A stretch of DNA of 64,000 nucleotides from Nipponacmea schrenckii (lineage: Eukaryota > Mollusca > Gastropoda > Lottiidae): NCBI GenBank assembly GCA_030562195.1, contig JAUJPP010000005.1, positions 14,070,826 to 14,134,825 of the forward strand, written 5' to 3'. Position 1 is the stretch's first letter. Each line of letters opens with the position of its first letter. Below are positions 40,501 to 49,135 of the stretch, piece after piece. Both the position numbers and the translations under genes were made by a program. The notes under the pieces are model-generated. The model was not told the DNA's origin and did not search any database. It worked only from the letters and a program-made list of their open reading frames with translations.

Positions 40501-43500
40501 TAACCTATACTATAATGTTTTCAAGTGTTATCAAGCGTTTCCGGAACAAAGGCTACTTACTCTAAAATGGAGTGTGAATTGGGTATTTAGCACCCTACGT
40601 AAATTCTTCCCATGATTTTACCCTGGACCCTCAGTCAGCGAGCAAGCGTCTAACTCACTGAGCCACCACGGCTCCAGATCCTCTCAGAGGTTCATAATTT
40701 TAAAGAATTTTCAAGAATCCTAGTTTGAAGCATATGAAAAGACACTTTTCAATGACTCTCAATGAAAGCCACGTCTAAAATTTCAAAGACTTACATTTGA
40801 ATGCCGAACACCAGCTTGAATTTCTTCCCAAAGACTAGTTAGAAATAAGGTCTACACGTTAGCATGGTAAAAGCAGTTATTATTTCTATCAATTTTATTC
40901 CAGACTTTTCCATAACGAATTTAATTTACTACTACTTGAATTAAAAGGTAAAGTGAAACATCCATTACAGACCACTTCAGTTAAATTTGACACATACATT
41001 CATTGGTCTGAAAGCACTCAGTAAATTTGTCTGCAAAACATTTACGTCGTCAACAACTTAACATTTCATTTATCTACTTGGAAATATTAAATCAATATAA
41101 TGCAGTGTTAGAAAGAACAGTAAATTGATCTGGATCCACACTCTGTTTATTCGAACATGATTGTGGTTATTTGGTTTCTTGTACATGATTATGGTTATTT
41201 GGTTTCTAAAGTCAACTACGTGCTGTGTAAATGGTAGGACGGCACAATTCTACTTGGTTTCGATTCCAAATAGTCTAAAGGTCTGTTACGCGTACATTCC
41301 ATCACTAACTGAAATTATCGATTCTTATGTACCCAATGGTGCTATCTTGTCTTATTCCAATATCCATATTCCAAAATGCATTCAGTGGTAACTTAGTCAA
41401 CAATCAGTATGTAAGGACATAAACCATATTGCCTCGAGTCGAGCGATCAAAGCGGACGTGTCCTTTCATGGATTAAGAGAAGTCAATTGTACGTTAAGTA
41501 TCTGATAAATGGGATTTATTTCCTGTAACGTACTGTCCTTTTACCACTGTGACAAAAATACATAAACTGGTTGTCTGAATGAGGTGCTAAATAGGTGAAG
41601 ATCGCGTATTAACTCTTACTTTTCTGTATATTGAACAAATAGTTTAAAACGATCTTAGCTTATAAGAGGGGAAACATAAGATTTATTGGCATTTCTCTCT
41701 TGTCACTAGAACTAATAAATGAATTCTAAAAACTAAGACTAGGCCATAGCATTCCCTTACAGTAGAGTGCATTTGCCTTATATTATGGTGTATTTATAGT
41801 AAGCATTGAACGGATGAACCATTATATGAGAAGAAGTTACACATTACTCTGTCACTTTTTCTAGTGTACATTGTGTTGATGTGAATAACAGTGAACAATT
41901 CACAGCATGTTGCATTTTCCGTAATAACCAATGACAGTTTTTTTTTGTTGGTAAGGCTTATTGAAATCAAACTCCGTTAATAGTATAATTATAAAATTTC
42001 TTAAACTGTTTTCAGCTTCCAGTATCAGCAGAGATAATATAGTGAAGTACAATGCAAAGACTTATTATACAATTTGTAGCTTTCTGGTAAGCTTAATTAC
42101 AATTCTTTTTGTTAGATTTTACCTTGTTCATATCTTTGGAAAGTATGTCGGTTTGTCTAAAGTCTAGAAGTACAGGAAGTAACAATTGTTTTTTTGTACT
42201 ATTAATTGAAGGTTAAGGTGTATAATCCGGAAATACTTAACTCATAAAAGACATCCATCAATCCATCAATAGATTTTGATGATATAAAGAGTCCAAAATA
42301 AGTTTCATTGTCTAAATAACACTCCGATGACCAAGATTTTGATTTTGGAAACTGATACAGAGAATATTGAACTATATTGATAGTTATAGTTATGTTATTT
42401 AACAGAAAAAGAGATAAAGATTCCATTTATCATGAAACCACCATAAAACGCATGATTTCTGAAAAATGTTCTTACACGTAAACAAGTAAGGTCAACACGT
42501 TCATGTGATAACTAAATTGAATCTTTTGATAACAGTATCGTTATTTGGGACATTTTTAGAGCCGATTTGAAAGGAACACGACGTATTTATACACATTCTT
42601 TACATCGATATGTACCTGTGCTGCGGGTTATAATATATTACTCCAAACCAGGGTTATTAGTCCAGGGACAACTTAAATATTATATCATCTTTTTGTATTT
42701 TTCTGTGACAACTATCTTAACTTTTATCTACAAAATCTTGTCTTTAGTACGCCTACAATGGGTTAAGTACACACCAGAAGTATCAATAAGATGTATCTTC
42801 CGTGTTGTTATTTGCATGGTGAGTTGATCAAATAAATCATGATAATGGTTTTATCTTAAAGAAAATATGAGGAAATATTGAATTGACCATATACCTTGAA
42901 CCTGCATCAATATCGGCGTCAAATAGATGATGTCAAGAATATCACTGTTCCTCACTGTATTGTTAGCAACTAGTACAATACGATATCTTGCAGTTATTTT
43001 AAATAAATGTTTAAACTGAAAGTAACATGCCTAAAACAGGCAAAACATGTGATTTGTTTTGTATATATGGTTTTAATATCATATAACATGTATTTCTTAA
43101 TAACGTTCCATTTTTGTTCGGTTTCTTAGTTATTAAAAGATAGTAGTTTAGTAATTTTGATGTATCACAAACTTTGTAAATAGAAGAGAAAACATATTTC
43201 TTCTGTGGTATGGCATCAAAGCCGATCGTGTTTCATGGAAGCCTTACGTCTGTCGGTAAAGGTTCGAGAGTTTAACGTAAGCAAAAATCAATCTGATTCT
43301 TCGCAGACAGTTCTACTTTAAGATATTGAAAGAAAATAGCCAATTTCATTCATTCGACCTATGGAATCCGTCAAGAGAGATATGTATTCGTCGTTGAATA
43401 TCGTCCAATTCAATCTAATACAATAAAGTGATTGATCCCACTGGGACCGTCAGTGTAATGTCTAACTATTGCCTATGCGAAAGACTTGATTTCTATTTGA

Positions 43501-46500
43501 CCTTATGTTTATTACATTTCACCGAGTACCTTGTGTTGTTAACATTATGGAAATTAAATTCCATCTCGTTATTGACGGCATGCGGGCATCTAATTAAGGA
43601 ATTAGTGTAATGAGTTATCTGACGGTATATTGACCAATATTGATGTTGAAATATTACGCGTAGTTTTTGTCTGCTAAGGTACCTTGTAAGTAGGTGAGGT
43701 TTTTTTTTTTAATTTTAATGGCTATACAGGATAAGTCGGTGAGGTTAAGACCTCGTGCACATTTCAATACTTAAGCGACATAATATACATTGATATTTGA
43801 GAATATACCCAAATTCATACTAAAATTTGCCTTGCCAAGAAGAGAATTCATATGTTCTAGTCATGTCAAGCTCATACCCGCAAAAACAACTATCTGTTTT
43901 AATTAAAAGCGTTTTGTCGGTCAAAAGCTCGTTACTATCAAATGAATCCAGGGGGACTATAGGCTGATATTCATTAGGAATTATTACATGTACTTTCTAT
44001 AAAGTCATCAATATCTCTTGGAAACCTTTGTCATTAACTGGCGGTGTGGGGTTATTTATGTTTTTTTTCTTCTGGCTTTGAGGTTTGGATTTCAGTAGCA
44101 GTGGCATATTATTTGAAACAAATTGAACAGAAAGTTTAATGTCTCACGTTTTTATGTCAGTACGTAGAAAATAAGCCACCACAGAACTTGAGTAAAGGAG
44201 GCAAATTTCACAAGATTAGCGGTATTCGTCTCTCTTAAATTCCTATCTATCAATAGATTATTGGTATTATACTGAACTTCAACTTTATGATAACATAATG
44301 ACCTTTATTACACTACACTAATAGTGATATATCTGTACAATAATCGACATTTCATGGAGTAGACAAATTAACCGTCATTATACCACCTTCTCCGGCTGAA
44401 AGTATCACTTTTTTCTGGCTTGTATTATTATGTAAATCGACCACATTTTACAAAGGATTATCTTTGCATTATTCATTAATTTCTCTGCGTTCGCCGCTTC
44501 AGAATTGCTATGAGTACTAGTATATCCCAAGAAAGAAACCACAGCCTTTTTTTTATATATTTTCTGGACACCATCTTTCAATCGAAGGTATATGTCTTTA
44601 GACTGAATCATATATAGCAATAGTTTACAAAGTAAAAACATAAATCCACTAAACATTGCATTCCTAATAGAACGTTGCGGTATCCCTGATGTCTCATTAG
44701 TTAGATTAGAAAAAAAAAGGTAGGAATGTCCTTTGTTACACGACCTTGTCCTTTTGAACGCACAGTGTGTGTCACGGAAGTACAACGTAACAAAATATCT
44801 AGACAAGCTATACACGAAAGCTAATGAATTAATAGGCATGGTAGATCCTGGGTAGAAGAAACTCAACATGGCTCAAATTTTCTACTGGTCGCTGCTTGAT
44901 GCCTCTACCTAAATGTGGTCGATATGGATGTATTTAGTTGCTGTTATGAAATGAAAATCTAACAAATGCATGAAGAAAACATAAATCAGACAAATGTTAA
45001 AAAATTAATAAGACTAGTAAGATGTATTGTAAATCAATAAACCTCTTCAATGTAGATCCGTAATGAGTATCACCTTTTGCATGTATATTATATAACGCTT
45101 AATAATGATGATAAATGCAGCTAATGAACCAAATCGATATACGAGAGAAAAAACATTACCATTCTAAATATGAGTTCATAATAACAGGATTACAAGCCAG
45201 CAAAATCAGGGAAATATATTTGTAATAAGTGAAAAAAGTTCCTCCAACTTATGGAACTGTCTTATGTAATGCAGTCTCAAAGAACAAATCGTATCTGTTC
45301 CCTTCAACTTGAAATATCGACTTCTACAATACTACAATATTTCACTCTTAAAATAGTGCTCAATTCATCAATTGCAGAGCGATATAGAACTATTTTAACA
45401 GAACGTGAAAGATAAAGTTTCATATTACGCGATCACCCGAGAACAGCTCTGGATAATTCGTTTTCATTCTTTAGTTTCTGGAAGGCCTTCACAGAAAGAT
45501 TTAGAGAACACTTCAAAATGTTAACCCAATGTGTTTATATTCTGTCTTTCCACGTATGGATCTTTGAATGTGGTTCTAATAGTATGAACTTTATTCAAGG
45601 GAAATAACTATTGTTAGTTTCATTCTGTGATTATTTCCACAAATTGTCAAATTATTTCATATCATTATGTTTGCAAAAAAAAAACAAACAAAAAAAAACC
45701 TAATTTCGATTCATATCCAAGGCAATACTTTAAACAGAATGTTGGTGATGTTTTGGGTCCGTATTCAAAATTCTGACAATATACAAGAATTCATCTGAAC
45801 CTTACAATGAGTTTGAAAATTGGTTTGATGACTAAGTTTGTTGCTTTTAGCGTACGAATCAAGTAATGTGTGCACATGTAGTAATAACGTATTGGTCCAT
45901 TACTAATAAAACCATACTTTTTCTAAACTTGTCTGGCATATGTCGTAATATTATTAATATCATTACGGAAACAGTTGTCTTGGCATTATGAATAAGTAAT
46001 GACATTATGGTCTTTACATAGAGAAATTTAGAAAAGCAGATTATTTTTGTTGACAAGATATCGCTGACCGTCTTAGTCATTTTTAGTGCAGTGATGGTTA
46101 TACAGTTCTATGTTAGTGGATATGATTTGACAATGTGTAGAATAGCATAGCCAAAACATTGAAGGAATTGATGGTGAGATTAAATTGTTACCTCGTGGAA
46201 AATTATGTCTGGCGATTTTGTTGATATGATTTTATGACTTGATGTTTGCAGTGGCTCCCTAACCAGGTTCTCATATTTTCCTTGCTGCTTTCTTCTCTGC
46301 GAAGAGGATGTATTATCCACCTTCGTCTCGTATGTTTCCTTTTCTTTGTTATCAAATAAGCTCCCACGGCAATGATGACATCCTGCTGGATTCGGATCGA
46401 GCAGCAACGGACATAACCGACATCATGCCTAGAGAAAACAGTAATGATTCGGCGCGAAGGTAAATGGAGCTCACGGTATTTTTACCGCATTCCGTTTCCG

Positions 46501-47501
46501 TAGCTTTAGCTTGGAAACGGCTCAAAGGTCCAATATATGTACATCTATTTGGTTTTTTTATCAGTAACATGTAAAGCCTATTGTTCTTTCGAGATAAGGA
46601 CATGAAGTTGTTTGTCTTAGGAGGCGTTGAAGTTGAAATGGATGGTACTGGTGAGCATTATTCCGGAAATGTGATGCTGTTCCGTTCCATGGAATAAGGT
46701 AGTTATTGAGGTATGCACGCTATCATTTAAATCGTCAACAAAATATATCACGCATGTATATAACATTATGTCTAGCTTGCGATTCAGAGAACAATTAGAC
46801 CATTCCATTAGCTATACTATTCTAGAGGAGTTTCTAAACTGGCGAACTCCAAACTGACATTGGACATCCTACATAATCATGAACTTTGGAACTACCACTG
46901 TAATAGCATACTCTATGCTGAGGATAAAAAGTTTATTGGCATGACATTCCTCTTTGATTTGGCCTAGGCAAGAGGAACTAACCTGCCATGAATCACTTCG
47001 AGCTTCATGGCGGTTGCGATCGCGATGATATTTAGTACGACAATCATAATCGAGATGATTTGACTATCACGATCTGGATGATTTCTTTTGACGTTTGCGT
47101 TCAAGATGAACAATCTGGCTATGGAGATGAAGATGATCTGGAGATGAAGATGATTAGATTGGAAATCGAGATAGTACTGTTATCACAATTAAGATGATTC
47201 GCCTCACGATTGAGCTTATCAATCAATCGAAAGGATAAATGCGGCTAAGATAATGAGCCTTGTGATATAAATGATCGTATTAAAAAAAAGAAAGACATGG
47301 AAACTTATTGAAAGAAATTACATTCGCACATAAAATCATACATGTGAGTTAACAAGACGATAAGCATTACATTGTCAATATAAGTGGACTTAAGACAATT
47401 AAAAGCTTAAATAATTGGAAGATATTACCCGTTGAAGCACACATGATAGTTGCTGGAATAATCCACATAAAATGCAATAAACATGACACATAGTTCTTCA
47501 T
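13219..47501 (-). CDS. Single-pass membrane protein with one FN3 domain, FNDC4/FNDC5-like
   Basis: Three coding exons on the minus strand join in phase: 47429-47501 (signal peptide), 28577-28870 (FN3) and 13219-13559 (transmembrane and tail). Both joins split a codon after its first base, G plus AT, giving Asp each time. The product is 235 residues: signal peptide 1-22, FN3 about 25-120, extracellular linker, hydrophobic span 139-157, then a basic tail of 78 residues ending TTEM. Vertebrate FNDC5 (irisin precursor) and FNDC4 have the same plan and close to the same length (about 212 and 234). The tail end PTIHMEDV loosely resembles the FNDC5 end. Function in this animal is unknown; by family, it would be a plasma-membrane protein whose ectodomain might be shed. 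The joining of exons over 34 kb is an inference from phase, order and strand, not from transcript data. Confidence 0.75.
14031..14517 (-). pseudogene. Decayed LINE RNase H domain
   Basis: On the minus strand one frame gives RIYTDGSLNLHGG (the first catalytic Asp motif, TDGS) and SVYTPEMLATI (the catalytic Glu). After a frame change it gives ELTWIPSHVGVQRNEIVDEL, the C-terminal RNase H motif. The middle part with the second Asp is shortened, and frameshifts separate the pieces. It is related in kind to the fragment at 8690-9310 but not a close copy. It is an inactive retrotransposon relic inside an intron. Confidence 0.8.
17138..17280 (+). mobile_element. 5'-truncated SINE, family A
   Basis: It begins at acccagctgtaaatgggtac and follows the body of the element at 4738 almost base for base through caatgccaagaggtttgg, caagctggtagaaagga and the final ttatcctt. 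The tRNA-like head is missing, as in a 5'-truncated retroposed copy. Confidence 0.75.
17900..18005 (+). mobile_element. tRNA-like SINE head, divergent
   Basis: The sequence acacagtcggttagagagtc (A-box-like) is followed by gctgtgggttccgaactgg (B-box-like), at spacing suitable for a tRNA-derived promoter. The body differs from family A. It does not fold as an intact tRNA by eye, so it is called a SINE fragment. Confidence 0.4.
19255..19560 (+). mobile_element. LINE-like 3' end, plus orientation (left arm)
   Basis: It reads through aacaaattgtacgtggagta, gatcgccggaacatagatct, gagacaggaccatgcccttg and aattctgacccatgtaaaat, and ends in an AT-rich ttaattattataat tail. The same sequence in reverse is at 20822-21180, where the tail is a run of TTA repeats. 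The repeated 3' end with a TTA-type tail suggests the 3' UTR of a 5'-truncated LINE. Shorter pieces are at 52336-52370 and 54320-54400. Confidence 0.6.
19665..19910 (-). repeat. Duplicated coding-like segment, copy 1
   Basis: About 246 bases match 20030-20278 at roughly 95% identity by eye, the two being offset by about 368 bases. On the minus strand one frame stays open (…NEVSVFDFKLGEEV…YGLRGDPRP) and another is open over the first part (LLFKFDGLTLACVAISHA). Changes between copies include amino-acid changes and small shifts. The composition looks coding, but I do not recognise the family. Confidence 0.6.
20030..20278 (-). repeat. Duplicated coding-like segment, copy 2
   Basis: Second copy of the segment at 19665-19910. 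Both are bounded on the minus-strand 5' side by tatgacgta(c/t)ggctcctttt and on the other by cataagcaaagacc. About 120 bases of unrelated sequence lie between the copies. Both copies lie between two convergent LINE 3' ends. Confidence 0.6.
20822..21180 (-). mobile_element. LINE-like 3' end, minus orientation (right arm)
   Basis: Reverse-complement match to 19255-19560, longer at its 5' side. On the minus strand it ends tgacccatgtaaaataaaga followed by TTATTATTATTATTATTAT, a typical short-repeat LINE tail. It contains an A/G-only run (about 20930-20968 on the plus strand) and two diverged ~100-base internal modules that each contain an aaattgtac/aattgtata core. Confidence 0.65.
25590..26145 (+). 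repeat. Degraded duplicate of 26285-27060, possible assembly artefact
   Basis: The stretch tracks 26285-27060 in order: tagattaatg, gcccatcagg, attttccttga, cttcgccag, cttaaaaacttac and tttagca anchors all recur. It is full of expanded homopolymers (runs of G, C, T and A of 4-7) and small gaps unlike the surrounding DNA. About 150-200 bases of the clean copy are missing. This looks like a low-quality read tail built into the assembly; an old tandem duplication is the alternative. Confidence 0.6.
26285..27060 (+). repeat. Clean copy matching the degraded duplicate
   Basis: Ordinary-looking sequence with the same anchors in the same order as 25590-26145, the offset growing from about 700 to 890 bases. 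No coding domain is seen on either strand. Confidence 0.55.
28577..28870 (-). CDS. FN3 membrane protein, middle exon (fibronectin type III domain)
   Basis: Acceptor ttttttccag, then AT-GTA-TTA; donor GGAG/gtaagtt. The exon codes for a single FN3 domain: DVLPPRNLTVVAIG opening strand, core Trp in AKLIWIYIG, FELTYEWL, then the LKGLIPFQSYQVFMV tyrosine corner and closing VEFTT. An N-L-T sequon lies in the first strand. Both ends are in phase 1, as is common for FN3 exons. Confidence 0.88.
29140..29600 (-). repeat. Repeat family B modules, minus orientation
   Basis: Contains the reverse of the motifs at 10960-11500: ggcaataactcattaaatat, caaaagggttcatcctggg, aatttcatcaaaattcacca and gaattgtgccttgtagagtg. 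At least two modules are in tandem. No coding capacity is seen. Confidence 0.65.
32130..33305 (+). repeat. Minisatellite, 40-bp unit, about 29 copies, with a higher-order duplication
   Basis: The unit contains taatatcggg, then (a/t)(a/t)accgaatatag, then tcgttacccacaaccat; single-base gaps make some units 39 bases. Variant units occur in the same order twice: an insert accattccattaatatcggg followed by a tagctgttaccc variant is at about 32649 and again at about 33090, about 441 bases (11 units) apart. That points to a segmental duplication inside the array. Open frames through it are produced by the repeat and are not genes. Confidence 0.93.
36142..36414 (-). CDS. Unassigned 90-codon open frame with one hydrophobic span and polyA signal
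   Basis: I do not recognise it. An ATG at 36414, directly preceded in frame by TGA, opens a frame with a polar N-terminal half (two Cys, an N-V-T sequon), a strong hydrophobic span CIFCSVWVFLTVLLLIFFL, and a polar tail ending SNESN. AATAAA lies about 10 bases after the stop. The layout would fit a small single-pass protein or a terminal exon, but no suitable acceptor phase joins it to the FN3 gene, in whose intron it lies on the same strand. A chance frame is quite possible. Confidence 0.25.
   Translation of the reverse strand: MEVLINERFFCEVSRNVTWWGLPEVHETVNVVTPVRLLSKVSNCIFCSVWVFLTVLLLIFFLKSNTAAGHPALEDNYFKNQEKRPSNESN
36780..37310 (+). repeat. Repeat family B modules, plus orientation
   Basis: Tandem diverged modules with gtaaacactcttgcaagcac, gatggattttgatgaaacct, aaggatgaaacctattgaat and tatgagttattggtcttgtt, matching the order at 10960-11500. 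Confidence 0.68.
38319..38570 (+). mobile_element. tRNA-derived SINE, near full length (family A)
   Basis: It starts tctatagcacagcggttaga, exactly as at 4738, and carries gtgagttctaatctcgatcg as a B-box region, then ccagctgtaaatgggtat and a tail ending gttatccttgta. Compared with the 4738 copy it lacks about 25 bases near the agctggtaga element. Confidence 0.78.
40580..40676 (-). mobile_element. tRNA-like SINE head (family C), minus strand
   Basis: On the minus strand: gagccgtggtggctcagtga, then gttagacgcttgctcgctga and gagggtccagggt. The head matches the start of the 11585-11862 element. The body is not clearly shared. Confidence 0.45.
41156..41209 (+). repeat. Short tandem duplication (28 bp x 2)
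   Basis: The stretch acatgattgtggttatttgg followed by tttcttgt is repeated at once with one base changed (gattatgg). It is non-coding as far as can be seen. Confidence 0.7.
44405..44869 (-). CDS. Unassigned 154-codon open frame
   Basis: I do not recognise it. The ATG at 44869 is in good context (gccATGT). The frame has Ser/Lys-rich parts and one hydrophobic stretch (MFSGFMFLLCKLLLYMI). It ends AKIILCKMWSIYIIIQARKK. A 154-codon frame is longer than most chance frames at this base composition, but it has no domain, no visible introns and no relative in the window. It could be a retroelement relic, a single-exon gene or chance. Confidence 0.25.
   Translation of the reverse strand: MLSFFYPGSTMPINSLAFVYSLSRYFVTLYFRDTHCAFKRTRSCNKGHSYLFFSNLTNETSGIPQRSIRNAMFSGFMFLLCKLLLYMIQSKDIYLRLKDGVQKIYKKKAVVSFLGYTSTHSNSEAANAEKLMNNAKIILCKMWSIYIIIQARKK
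46192..46428 (-). pseudogene. Harbinger-type (HARBI1/ALP1-like) transposase N-terminal exon, frameshifted
   Basis: An acceptor-like gttttctctag precedes the segment and a GAG/gtaaca donor-like site follows it. One frame reads AYLITKKRKHTRRRWIIHPL, like the RRRWWVHPIN motif at the start of PIF/Harbinger nucleases. One frame over, the next residues are RRKQQGKYENLVREPLQ, like the QGEYHNLVQEL motif that follows it in the family. One frameshift therefore separates the halves. The catalytic DDE part is not seen downstream. It is a dead transposase fragment or an eroded domesticated copy. Confidence 0.55.
47020..47215 (+). repeat. Degenerate GATGAT/GAGATGAAGATGAT simple repeat
   Basis: Short GAT-based words recur (gatgat, gagatgaagatgatctgg repeated as gagatgaagatgattaga, gatctggatgattt). 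It lies 200-400 bases inside intron 1, just past the signal-peptide exon. Confidence 0.55.
47429..47501 (-). CDS. FN3 membrane protein, first coding exon (signal peptide)
   Basis: The ATG at 47501 gives MKNYVSCLLHFMWIIPATIM-CAST, a good signal peptide, and ends ACG-G before donor gtaata. An in-frame ATG at 47534 would add 12 residues (MGAYREQYANI before the downstream Met); the in-frame TGA just before it sets the limit. A tttatttcag acceptor at 47545 suggests a non-coding exon further upstream. The link to the FN3 exon rests on matching phase only. Confidence 0.6.
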
Positions 47502-47549
47502 GATGTTGGCATACTGCTCACGGTAAGCGCCCATTCATTTAAATCTGAA

Positions 47550-48354
47550 ATAAATCAATTTGATATACTGAATTCTCTAGACGTAATTAATATGAATGTA
47601 AATGAGATCAAAAACATAATTAAAGCGGCGTCCCACAGATTAAGCAACTACTGTCACATTCCAGACAAAAGCTTTCTACCAATTGACAAAAGAGCAGAAA
47701 GGTTAGCTATGATTTTCATTTTCTGTAAAAGCGGATAAAATATTTTTGGGGGTCTGTTAACTGTAATGATAAAGTCACGTTGATGGCATAGTCATTGTAT
47801 ATTATCGGAATCTGTTCTGATTACCCATTTCTACGATTCAGACGAAAACGTATCGTAATCGTTCGGATTATTTTTTGTTGGTTTTTTTTTCGATTCTAGG
47901 ACGAGTTTGCAGACGAACTGGTAATAGGTAAAGACATTTTGACTTCATAGATGACCTGAGAATAATTACTATTATCAAATAAAACAAAACTGGAAGTTCT
48001 TTCTCCGACCGGAAGTGAGAACCGAAAATTGAGGTTTTTTTGCTTTTGCATCTTTATTTTCATATTTGAAAACTTCAAAGTATTTGTCACTTAACAATTA
48101 AAGAATTTATTTGGTTAAATCCTCTACCCACGATTTGCAATTTAAAATTAAATGTTCATCGGAAACAAATTCAAAGCCTGTTTTCTCGCTTAATTCAAAT
48201 GGTGGAATTTTAAAACTTCACCAGTTGAAAGGCGATATGATTCCAATTTTACAAAATTTGAAAAAAAAAATCGAACTTCCGTTTGGCCTCAAATGACGTA
48301 ATTAAGTAACTTTCGGTCTATAACATCTAGGTGAAAAATGCAAACTGTGTCATG
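47550..48354. other. Upstream flank of the FN3 membrane-protein gene
   Basis: Probably holds the promoter or a 5' UTR exon. Short frames at 47896-48090 and 48111-48296 lie on opposite strands with no domain. No core promoter motif can be assigned. Confidence 0.3.
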
Positions 48355-48625
48355 AATAACTCGTGTTATTGGGTAACTTTAACGCCTACGGAAGGGTGGA
48401 CCCACTTAATCTATGAACTTGAAAATTAGGTCAAATTTGTCTACATGTAGGTATTTTTTAATTTGTCCTATCTAAAAAATTTGCAAATATATTTGTACTT
48501 AACATAGCAAAAATTTTCATATTTTTCGCCATCTTTAACAGCTACGGAAGGTGTGGCCTAATTAGTTTATCACTTTGAAAACTAGGTCATATGAAATTCT
48601 ATATATTGCCTAGATGTTGGCAATT
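48355..48625 (+). repeat. Two diverged ~170-bp repeat modules
   Basis: The run taacgcctacggaagggtgg followed by aacttgaaaattaggtca (about 48378) recurs as taacagctacggaaggtgtg followed by ctttgaaaactaggtcat (about 48537). Two tandem copies about 160-175 bases apart are visible. Relation to family B is not clear. Confidence 0.5.
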
Positions 48626-49135
48626 GCAAATTTGAGCTCCATAATGTTCTAAGGTTGTCGAAATACGTTCATTGTCAGCAATTCTAGTTTATATTGTATT
48701 TGATATTCGTCAAAAACATTTGAGGTCTATTTGGTTATTAATTTATTGGCAAATAGGACGTACTTAATAAAATTTGTTTGAAAAATGTATGTTTAGAAGT
48801 ATAGATCGGTTCTGAAAGCGGTCGATATGAAATCAGATCAAAGATAATTATTCCTATTTATAATCAATAGGGTGCCAGGTGTACTGAATAATGAGAATTA
48901 TCAATCTAAGGAATTTTATATCATATCACTGGTTACTTAAATTCTATCAAATTCCTTTGATTTGTTACATGCATATAATAAGTTCAAATGAATCAAGTTG
49001 TTACAAATATTGTGGTGCAAAAGGCCCTTTTTGGTTGTAGAGTTGTTTGGTTTGGATCTGTCGATTTTTGTTATTTGGTGGTGGTATCTCGTTTTCTCTT
49101 TATTAATGTCACACGACTGTGAAGTAGATTCTTTA

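Larger units (their letters stand above)
28871..47428 (-). other. Intron 1 of the FN3 membrane-protein gene (~18.6 kb)
   Basis: Donor G/gtaatatc at 47428 and acceptor ttttttccag at 28871. It holds repeat family B modules, the 40-bp minisatellite, SINEs, two unassigned minus-strand open frames (36142, 44405) and a Harbinger-type fragment (46192). The remaining parts (29610-32120, 33310-36130, 37320-38310, 38580-40570, 40680-44400 and 44880-46180) are AT-rich with no recognisable gene. Confidence 0.65.
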
